From assembly GCA_016722445.1 (NCBI GenBank), contig JADKIZ010000033.1, positions 1 to 26,934 on the forward strand: a DNA stretch of 26,934 bases. Direction: 5' to 3'. The translations under genes were made by a program, and so were the position numbers. Each line of letters starts with the position of its first letter. Within the stretch, counting starts at the first letter, position 1. This stretch comes from Flavobacteriales bacterium. Lineage in GTDB: Bacteria; Bacteroidota; Bacteroidia; Flavobacteriales_D; Sanyastnellaceae. The notes under the pieces are model-generated. The model was not told the origin of the DNA. It made no database searches and saw only the letters and a list, made by a program, of their open reading frames with translations. This document shows, piece after piece, positions 19,520 through 26,934 of the stretch.

Positions 19520-19880
19520 TTTTCTTGCGCTTTAATTTGATCTTAAAACGTTCAGCAAGACCATACAAAATAGCCTCGTGGTTAGAAAATAACCAAGTCA
19601 CAACCTCCCTGCCAAGCAAAGCAGTTGCACCAGCTACCGCAGCCTCGTATTTAGTTCCAAACGTATATGACCAGATATTAGCAGCAATCAACGATAAAAA
19701 GAAAGACAAGAGAATAGAAGCGAAAATAGCCCGCTTGCTCATATCGATTTTCCCTGTATGTATTCTGAAAGCTACTGACATAACCGATGTTAAAAATGCC
19801 GTGGCAATAACAAAAAATGATTTTGAAAACCACGATACAACTTGCTCGTATATATCGTTAAATCCATGTCCGAATTGCAT
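19500..19880 (-). CDS. Holin-like membrane protein
   Basis: 126 residues with three hydrophobic helices: SFFVIATAFLTSVMSVAF (about 20-38), AIFASILLSFFLSLIAANIW (about 51-70) and a weaker one at GATALLGREVVTWLF, then a strongly charged tail (RFKIKLKRKKNEDKED). The three-helix plan with a lysine-rich cytoplasmic end is typical of phage holins, which form the membrane lesions that let the endolysin reach the wall. It overlaps neighbours on both sides and lies upstream of the M15 endolysin on the same strand, with the cassette island between them. Confidence 0.6.
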   Translation of the reverse strand: MQFGHGFNDIYEQVVSWFSKSFFVIATAFLTSVMSVAFRIHTGKIDMSKRAIFASILLSFFLSLIAANIWSYTFGTKYEAAVAGATALLGREVVTWLFSNHEAILYGLAERFKIKLKRKKNEDKED

Positions 19881-20199
19881 AGTAAAGTTTAGTTAATAGG
19901 TGGAATAAAACAAAAGCCCCAACAAAAACCTCATTAAGTTGAAGCCTCGTTGGGTCTAAGAAAAATTCATCTACCAATTGATTTGTACTGAGCAATATAG
20001 CATACATGGTAAGTATCCTGCTCCATTCGTTCTTATGAACGTAGCGGGCAAAGACCGGAAGACCAAAACAGATAGCCATAGTAAAAGAATTAAACTTGTA
20101 CCAGACTTCCGGTATTCCATAATGCACACATACATACGCCGAAAACTGCGATAACATAGCTATCACAATCAGGACGTTATATGCCCGCGCTTCCCTCAT
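19858..20199 (-). CDS. Membrane protein with about four helices
   Basis: 113 residues: YNVLIVIAMLSQFSAYVCV, FTMAICFGLPVFARYV, RILTMYAILLSTNQLV and NEVFVGAFVLFHLLTKLYYAI. A small polytopic membrane protein in the lysis region, possibly a holin accessory. Its ATG overlaps the stop of the small frame before it (ATGA at 20196-20199), and its end overlaps the holin-like gene by 23 nt, so all three form one unit. No family recognised. Confidence 0.55.
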   Translation of the reverse strand: MREARAYNVLIVIAMLSQFSAYVCVHYGIPEVWYKFNSFTMAICFGLPVFARYVHKNEWSRILTMYAILLSTNQLVDEFFLDPTRLQLNEVFVGAFVLFHLLTKLYYAIRTWI

Positions 20200-20330
20200 C
20201 TACCTTTGGGTCTCCCGCCAATTTCTTGATAAAAAATAAATTTTAACAAACCATTGCAGATTATGCTGGTGTCTAAGGCCATAAAAGTACAATTTGTATA
20301 GCCTTTTTTGTGGTTTTTTGCTTTTGCCAT
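20196..20330 (-). CDS. Small 44-aa protein at the head of the lysis gene group
   Basis: Reads MAKAKNHKKGYTNCTFMALD..., LLKFIFYQEIGGRPKGR and stops overlapping the next ATG (ATGA). Lysine-rich N-terminus. TATATTTG (20342-20335 on the - strand) lies 4 nt before the ATG, so a nearly leaderless transcript is possible. Short, so the call rests on the coupling and the promoter box; no family recognised. Confidence 0.45.
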   Translation of the reverse strand: MAKAKNHKKGYTNCTFMALDTSIICNGLLKFIFYQEIGGRPKGR

Positions 20331-20334
20331 GATG

Positions 20335-20342
20335 CAAATATA
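20335..20342 (-). promoter_or_regulatory. TATATTTG -7 element before the lysis gene group
   Basis: Third - strand case in which this box lies 4-5 nt from a start codon. No convincing -33 element at the expected distance. Confidence 0.3.
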
Positions 20343-20352
20343 TTAAAAATGG

Positions 20353-23300
20353 TTATTCTTTTACCTTCCGTGTAGCCTTTTTCAAAATATATTGAATAGC
20401 CTCGTCATCACTCGCTTTAAACTCAGGCATATCTACATTAAGACCGTTTTCTGTCTTAACCAAGTATTGAGAAAGACGGTAGATATACTTCATTAAATCA
20501 GCGCGTTTGGTGAACTCCATATCCGCTAAACTGGTATAACTTTCTTCAAGCAATTTACCATACATTACAGGAACCTCTTTCTTAATCTTGTCCTTCAATT
20601 CTTCGCTGTAATCTTGTAATCCTGCCACCTTAGACGGCGGGGCTATTACCGATTCGTCAAAAAGCCCTTTCTCATTCAAATACAAGTTAAAAAGTTTGTC
20701 TTTAGAAACGTGGCCGTAGAATGAAAAATTCATATCCTCCATAATCATAGAAGGAACAAATAGTAAGTCCCCGGGATCATAAGTAATCGGTTTACCATGC
20801 GCGTCAACAACCGAGAACTTCCCGTCTGCCGTACCCTGAATCTACTCACCCCACCACGTATCACTTAACCACTTTTGAGCAAGATTAGTAAGACCTTCTT
20901 TCGCGTCCTTATTCTGTATAGACATACGGACATAAGACTTCTCCCGCCCGTTAAAATAAGCCACGCCCTGCGCTACCTGATCGGCAAATCTTGGACTCGT
21001 GGCATCGGCAGCAGGTTTAAGAAGTGTGCTGTAAAAGATATTTGCCACAGCATCCACAGGCTTGCCGTAATTAATCAGTTTCGCCGTTTCCTTAGTCAAT
21101 TCCACAGGAGTCGTGAACGATGCGTCAAAAGCACCCATAGCAGAAGTTAGAAGTATCCTCTCAGGATTGAAATTCTCCCTTTGAGCAATATCCATTTTAT
21201 CTTTCAGAAGTTTGTTGTCGGTGTATCGTATGTTGTCAGACAAATCACCCATCAAATAAAGGTTGGATACCATGACTCAGGAAACCAATTGAAGTTTATA
21301 TACCTCTTGTCCGGGTCTTGAACCACGTCAGTTCTATGCTGTTCTTTGGAGCAATCCTTTTGGCATTACCGATAAGTTCTCTTTCTCACCATGAAACCTA
21401 ATGGAAGAATTAGGGTTCATCTTCCATACTTTTATGGGTTGTCCTTCTGCGTTTAAGAGTTTATTTCCTTCTTCATCCTCCAAGTCATCGTAGTCAAATA
21501 GATTTTCGATTAATGACATTGTAAACGCTGTTGTCGCTCCGGCCCAAACAAGACCCGCTACATATTCACGGGTCATGTCTTTAGCCCTATTTCTCGCTTC
21601 GCCCGATTCATACTTTCTTTTCTGCACCGAACCATCCTTACCTACCTCGTACTCATAAAGCCATGATGCGGTAACGATATTGTAGAAAGGAATATTTTTA
21701 CCCCGTCTTCCAACAACGTTTAATCCTACCTTATGGAAGGCCACAAGCGTTCCAAGCAAAAGTTTATACGTAGCACTCACCCATGAAGCATTATCCTTAA
21801 TCTCTGAGCCTCTTGACAAAGCCTTATACACATAGGCTCCCGCAAGAGTAGAAGGTTTGTTTAGAAGCATGGATTTCTCAGCCTCGAAACTCGCTTGAAT
21901 GAGTACGTCTTTATCTGCAAATTCGGTTAGAAGTTGCTTCTTTCTATCTGTTTCATAAGCCTTCGGAACAGGTATTCCTGCCGATGCCATTTGAGTGATC
22001 TCGTCTTTAACAATCTTTTCTATCCTTATCAAGTCATTTATTCCAAGGGCAAGCAATTCACCAACTCTATCTTGAAGTTCCTGAGACCCCGCCATAATAC
22101 CCTCGTTTCTCGCTGTTCTCTCTGCTACTATGTAATTATTCATCATAGCAATGTTAGACCATGCGAAAAGGTCGGCTGCGCCCATCAGGTTATACATCAG
22201 TTGAACGGGGCTAAGTTCCACTTTCTTCCCCTTAATAGTCGTGTTCATCCAACCACCCATGAGCGAAATCTCTTGCAATGACTTCACGATAGCTGTTGCG
22301 ATAGATTTATTGTCCTTACTCTTTATCGCGTTAATAACATCCTTCCATGACGTATCCCTTACTCTTTGCCATTCGGTATCTCGTTTTTTAGGTTGAAGTT
22401 CATCGAGTTCAAATCTTTGTGAAAAGTGCCTTTCGCCCGATATGATTGAGGCGTAAACAGATTTTCCCGGCATGAACTTACGGGTTGCCATATTGTTTCT
22501 GTACTGTACCGACCTAACAAATCTACCGGGATTTAGCAAAAACGCCCTCCCTAAGTCAAAGGGAACAGTTTTGAGCATCGAAAGTGTAGATGTCAAAATA
22601 GCCGTCCTTGGATTACCGAGGATATTCCTCATGATGTTCCCGAATACAGCTTTCATAAAGAAGGCCGCCGTTGTCTGATCGTAATTGGCTATAATATTCT
22701 GCATAGCCGTAGCTACTTGCTGACGGGCTACGTTTGAAGGCATTTGAGAGTAAAGGTTAGACAAGGCAATGATCTTGTTTATATGCGCCTTTGTCATTCC
22801 TTTTTTACCAAGGAATTTTATAAGTTCGTTTTGAACCTTTGTATTAGTCACTACTCCTTGCGTGGTAAGCATACGGCTTATCGCCTGTTGCATTGTAAAG
22901 TTGTCCTTACCATCGTTTAGGTCTTGAACCAAGGCTCTTACTTTAGCTTGAGTTCTTTTACCCATTTTCTGATTAAGGACGTTTCTTACATTTTGAGCAA
23001 TCTTCGCCGCGTCAGCGGGGTCAATATCAAACTGCTCGACTATCTTTTGTTCTAAGGTTTCGTTATCAAAGTTTTTACCGTAAAACTCTTTTACCATTTC
23101 ACGGATAGCCTCAGTAGTTGGGTTCTTTTTTCTCTGTGGTCTTTCCGCTGTGGTCATATCTGTTTCAAACACACCTTTGTCAAGGAAGGCCGCCGCCGCG
23201 TCTTCGAGTTGTGATCTCAAAACAGTTCTTTGGAAGTTTTCAAACTCCTCCTCGGTCATACCGTTTGGATTCGACTTTGAAACGACGTAATCAGATTTGT

Positions 23301-24580
23301 TTAGTCCAAGCCCTTTAAGTAAGGAAGGATTAAGTATTGTCTGATTTAACACGTTGTCTATCGCTGTCTGAACTACTGTTTCGGCTTGGGTTTTGTCCTT
23401 GAGGATAGATAAAACTTTATCAATTGCAGACTTTGAACCTCTCTTTGGATTTGCTGCATACTCCGCGTCTTGCATAGCAATAGCGTTCGCAAATGCGTTT
23501 AAAAGTCCTTTGCCTGATTGAAGGGCTTCTGTCAATCTTGTTTGGGCTTCCTCTATTCTTGCGGTCGCCACAAGGTTTTTTAGTTCTGAAAATTTACCAA
23601 GAACCGAGTCAACATCTTTGTGATCCACAAGTTTTCCAACCTGCTTCTTGACATAATTAGCGATACCCTCTAAAGAATATATTCCAAGGTCAACCGCGCC
23701 GCTTGCTATCTCTTTAATGCCTTCTATTTTCTCAGGCGACAAAACAGACAACGCCCCCGGCGCTTTCGCTTGCAACTTCGCAAGACCTGACTTTACTTTA
23801 GCTAATCCCCTATCCTTCCTTTCCTTAGAAATAGAAGGCTTTCTTTCTGCTTTAGGTTTATCAGGAACAGTTACCGTATTCGCCGCCTCATCAACCTCAC
23901 TTTCATTTGGTTTCAAGTTAGCAATATCATCCACCACTTCTTCAACTGTCTTGCCTGATTTCGCCCTACGCTCCATCATTGCTTTTCTTTCACCTTCAAT
24001 AAGCTCAATAGCAATTGAAAGTTCATCAGGATTAATCGACGGATTAGCAAAAGCCATCTGTTGTGCTGCCGACCTCTTATAAAACTCTACTTTCCTGTCA
24101 AGTTCAGCAAGTTTACCTGAAAGGTCTTTGTTTCCTGAGTTTACCTGAACAAATACATGACTTCTGATTTTGTCTAAGATAAGCGCCCCAAGGACTTTCA
24201 CGGCGTTGGCCTCATCAGACTTAGACGGTGTGTTCAAAAGTTCCTCAGCAAATTCAGTCGCTTCATCTACTCCTTCTACCGCTGATAAATCTGTGTCAGA
24301 TTTTATCTTGTCAAACTCTGCTTGTGCCGCTGCGTTGGCTTTTTCGGCGTTAATAGAAGGATACTCGTTGCTTACATCTTTAGTTATAATTCCTGCCGCT
24401 GAGCTATCCACAGAGTCTCTCTTTCTCTTTCGCTGAGTTGTCTTTGTTTCACCAAACATATCAGCGGGTTTTCCGCCGCCCGTCTTCGGTGGTGTTGGTG
24501 GATTTTTAAGCATAAACGCCCGCACCTCGTCATACGACAAAACACGCCCGTCCTTCAATTCATATTTACTTCTTAGCCAT
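20353..24580 (-). CDS. Giant virion-associated protein (about 1,400 aa), with frameshifts and one TAG
   Basis: Read in three main pieces (24558-21334, 21273-20842, 20748-20353). The true start is probably ATG 24580 (MAKSKYELKDGRVLSYDEVR after removing one base), overlapping the ferritin-like gene end by 8 nt. The first 500 residues are charged and helical (long coiled-coil stretches, Ala/Glu/Lys-rich). The middle (GNIMRNILGNPRTAILTSTL..., ELSPVQLMYNLMGAADLFAW) has hydrophobic helices. The C-terminal part contains YVAGLVWAGATTAFTMSLIENLF, a membrane-like segment. Near 21260-21350 fragments IAPKNSIEL, DVVQDPDKRYINFNWFPESWYPTF and YLMGDLSDNIRY appear in three frames. At 20842-20844 an in-frame TAG interrupts WWGE/IQGTADGKFSVVDAHGKP. 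The size and composition fit large internal or ejected virion proteins of Bacteroidota phages; the exact role is unknown. Confidence 0.7.
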
Positions 24581-25051
24581 TGAGTTCTTTATCGAATACA
24601 AGTAAAGCCGCTTTGCTATCACACTGTTCTAAGGTCGCAAGAAGTCTCCCGCCTCACCTACACTCTTTCTTTGAATCTCAATGAAAGGTAGTAAGATTTG
24701 ATGCAAGGTAGGATCGTCGCAGTCTGAATAAAACTTATTGTAATAGTCAAGCAGTTCTTTCTCGTTTCGGTAGTAGAAGTCAAAAGCCTCTTTGATACCC
24801 ATCGGTTTTTCTTTCGGCTTTACACTCGGTATATCTAAGATAAATCCAAGGTCGTTTGCTGAGTCCGCCCATATCTGATAATGGGTAATTTCTTCATCGG
24901 ATTCTTTTAAGAAAAACTCCGCTGCGCCGAAGTAGCCTATCTGCTTCATGCAGTTAGATACTTGTTTGTAACTAAGAGAAGCCGTGAGTTCATTCCCGCC
25001 GGACTCGTTGATCTTAGTGATGTATTCTTTTTCTACAAGTGGAGTTTTCAT
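24573..25051 (-). CDS. Ferritin-like protein (frameshifted near its end)
   Basis: 159 residues after correction. Ferritin-type four-helix pattern: NELTASLSYKQVSNCMKQIGY with E21, then FGAAEFFLKESDEEITHYQ with E54 and H57 (ExxH), NEKELLDYYNKFY with E97, and FIEIQRKSVGE with E125 and Q127. These are the positions of the di-iron ferroxidase ligands of non-haem ferritins. As read the frame ends at 24629 (...AGDFLRP); one base missing near 24640 restores GRLLATLEQC...ALLVFDKELNG and a TAA at 24573-24575. It overlaps the giant genes on both sides (4 and 8 nt), so it is made together with virion proteins. It might bind iron or serve as a structural helix bundle. Confidence 0.75.
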
Positions 25052-26934
25052 TCGCAGTCTACGTTTTTAATTACACCTTCGTCTTTTAGTTGTTTGATGT
25101 AGGTGTCAAAGTTAGTGGTAATGTCTTTAATTTTCGCGGCCATCTCTCCGTGATTTGCTTCAAACTCTTTACGTTTAGCTGCGCGTTCGGATATAGAAAG
25201 GGATTTGTTTATAGCGTCAAATTCCTCGAATAAAGTCGTGTCGATTGGTTCGACTTGTTCTGCGGTCGTGTCGATTTTTTCTTCAATTTTCGACACGTTG
25301 TCCAATGGTGCTTCTTGGTAGTTTTTTCCCAAGAATTTTTCCATATTATATTTTACAACTCTTCCGTCTTTTGTTTCTACTTCAACATAACCTTTTTTAT
25401 AATCGCTGCCTAAATAAGTAACATCTCCAATTTTTTCGCTTGAATGAGTTATGACGTCTCCATTTGTGTATTTTTCAAATGGGTCTGTGTCGTTAATTAA
25501 ATGAACAATAGCGTCTGGATGATAATACTCTAAAGACAAATCAATAGACGGAACACCTTGTTTCTCTGCTCTTTCCGTAAATTTAGACGGATGGTCACTT
25601 ATCCTTATTGCTTTATTTCCAATTTTACCATACCAAGAATTTGTGTTTTTTGATTTTGTAAAGACACACCTGCCTTGGATGCTATATATTGAATTTTTTC
25701 ATTTAATGTTTTAGGCTTCTCATTATTTTTTAAAGCATCACCTTCATCAACCTTTTGAGTAGGCTCTGTGGTCGGTTCTGTTGTTGTGGGCGCGGCCTCG
25801 GTGGTGACTTCTTCTCCGATAGCGGCTTCCATGCCCTTTGCTCGTTCATCTTCTAATGTTTGTTGTTCGGTTTGCGAATCATTCGACTGTTGGTTTGGTT
25901 CGTACGTTGACTGATTAACAACAACGTTATCATTAAAATCTCTATAAGAAGATTCAAAAATATCAGAAGCATCCGATACCCTATGTTTTCTAATTCTGTT
26001 CCTTCTTCTTTGTTGTGAATTATTTTTAGCCCTTCCTTGCCTTTATTTACCACATAATCTCCATTCTCATCTAAATAATATTGTTGAAGAATTAACTCAT
26101 CTTTGCCCTTTTTAGTTTTCTTTCTTTCAATCAACCAATAAGTCTCGTCATCAACCCTTATCTTATCACCTGTTTGAGAATTTGTTAAAAGCCATTTAGC
26201 AAGAGCCTTTGGAGATTTGTCCGATTTACTTTGTTCGCCAGCTTTTTTAAACCCTTCTACCCGTTCCGCTTCGGTGGTGACTTCTTCTCCGATAGCGGCT
26301 TCCATGCCCTTTGCTCGTTCATCTTCTGTTACCCGTTGCGCTTCGGCAGGTTGAACTTCTTCATTTGTGGCCTCACCTTCGGTTGGTAAATCTTGTTGTT
26401 CTGACTCTCCGTCGATCTTTGTAGTTTCTTGTGGTTCTTCTGTTGTGGTTTGTTCTTCTCTTTCATTAAATATCGTGTTTAATTCTTCTTCAATAGCCTT
26501 GATCTGATCTTGTTTAGCCTTGTCCTCGATCTGTACAGCGGCGATCTTTTCCTGCTCTTTTAATGCCGCCGCCTGTTGCGTTAAAGCAAAGGCATGAGCC
26601 TTCTCGTCTTCTGATAGCTTATCCCAATTAGAATGAGTTTTTAAGGCGTCAAGGTTTTCTTTAGCCGCGTCAAGCTGCTCCTTAACTTCTGTTGCAGTTT
26701 CGGGATCAACTTGCTCAAGATTATCAACAATATAATCCCTGTTCTCAACCATATCAAAAGCAGCAGATTCCTCCACTTTGCTTTTTGGTGTTCCTCTCCT
26801 AAAAGCATTCATGAATCCACCCGCAGCCGCTCCAAGTAGTATATCTTTTTTCAAAGATTCTACATCAAAGCCACCATAATAAGACTTGCCTTCTACCTGA
26901 TCTACCAATGTTTCCCCAGTAGAACCAATAATAT
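25048..26934 (-). CDS. Giant virion/polyvalent-type protein, C-terminal part (runs off the window, frameshifted)
   Basis: Open to the right edge; the pieces 26934-25853, 25832-25605 and 25539-25048 belong to one protein. A shift near 25985 joins ...ELENI to VSDASDIFESSYRDFND...; another near 25625 joins GVSLQN to NSWYGKIGNKAIRISDHPSKF, continuing to ...EGVIKNVDCE. Order seen: a hydrophobic element (ILLGAAAGGFMNAF), a long Glu/Gln/Thr-rich region, a domain around AKWLLTNSQTGDKIRVDDETYWLI, a repeat of 19 codons, the 'WYGKIGN..IRISDH' element that I know from many phage polyvalent proteins, and a helical end. Such proteins are often injected with the DNA. The stop overlaps the ferritin-like ATG by 4 nt. 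Confidence 0.6.
25798..25854 (-). repeat. 57-bp direct repeat, copy 1
   Basis: Perfectly identical to 26271-26327. Encodes ...ERAKGMEAAIGEEVTTE on the - strand, in frame in both places once the frameshift between them is corrected (473 bp apart as read, 474 expected). Confidence 0.85.
26271..26327 (-). repeat. 57-bp direct repeat, copy 2
   Basis: Perfect copy of 25798-25854; the reading here is EDERAKGMEAAIGEEVTTEAERVEG. Confidence 0.85.

Noticed and set aside
1..26934. CRISPR arrays
   Set aside because: No set of regularly spaced direct repeats of 23-47 nt; the 24-nt leader repeat occurs only twice, 4.9 kb apart.
1..26934. Whole-genome recoding of TAG
   Set aside because: Several intact genes (tnpB, the 8310 cassette gene) stop at TAG and only one in-frame TAG was found in a convincing protein.

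Overview
This window looks like part of the genome of a tailed phage (or prophage) of a Bacteroidota host. The evidence is the promoter type: repeated TTG-N20-TAnnTTTG elements, which are the Bacteroidota -33/-7 signals, at 374-404, 5030-5060, 8191-8221 and 10006-10036, plus a close relative at 19191-19221. Shine-Dalgarno sequences are mostly absent. The gene content is that of a phage. It has a recombination/replication block (PD-(D/E)XK-like nuclease, SSB with the acidic ...DLPF tail, NinB-like protein, DnaA domain IV-like protein, DUF4373-like protein, primase-helicase, HNH, RusA) on the + strand at about 0-13.9 kb. It has a late block (tail/appendage proteins, M15 endolysin, holin-like membrane proteins, giant virion proteins, a ferritin-like protein) on the - strand at about 14-26.9 kb. 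The two blocks converge on a bidirectional terminator at 13914-13942.

Layout: 0-2.3 kb holds small proteins, a NUMOD4/HNH/AP2 homing endonuclease and the nuclease. 2.3-5.0 kb holds SSB, NinB-like, two envelope-type proteins and the DnaA-like protein. 5.0-8.2 kb is the replication operon, ending in primase-helicase. 8.2-10.7 kb is a run of small accessory genes. 10.7-12.0 kb is a standalone TnpB (IS200/IS605-type) element. 12.0-13.9 kb holds HNH, RusA and a methyltransferase array. 14-17.4 kb holds tail proteins and endolysin. 17.4-19.2 kb is a + strand cassette island lying antisense inside the lysis region. 19.2-20.3 kb holds a candidate small RNA and the membrane (lysis) genes. 20.3-26.9 kb holds giant virion proteins.

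The most interesting feature is a set of integron-like gene cassettes in three places (8.23-8.8, 12.64-13.9 and 17.5-19.2 kb). Consecutive genes are joined by about 90-130 nt sites with imperfect, asymmetric inverted-repeat arms of the form ATAACG...GCTTTGCG..G-GGGG / CCCC..TTTGCAAA...GTTAT. They resemble attC sites but are diverged from the classical consensus. For five or six of the cassettes the 5' end is the reverse complement of that cassette's own 3' end and not of its neighbour's, as expected of units that circularise and fold. In several cases the start codon of the next gene lies in the loop of the site, so the N-terminal 10-25 residues come from the junction and not from the cassette. 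Two arrays start with the same 24-nt leader, two have homologous promoters, and two end with the same ATGGATGA/TCATCCA hairpin. Cargo includes two related DNA methyltransferases, a cREC-type protein, a CxxC protein and small conserved proteins. No recombinase is encoded in the window.

Data caution: the sequence carries many single-base indels, mostly in homopolymers, that split at least ten obvious genes (SSB, DUF4373-like, primase-helicase, methyltransferases, ferritin-like, giant proteins). There is also a block of almost pure G/C runs at about 13336-13489 that is probably unreadable or erroneous sequence. Several gene entries below are therefore given as whole genes spanning frameshifts.
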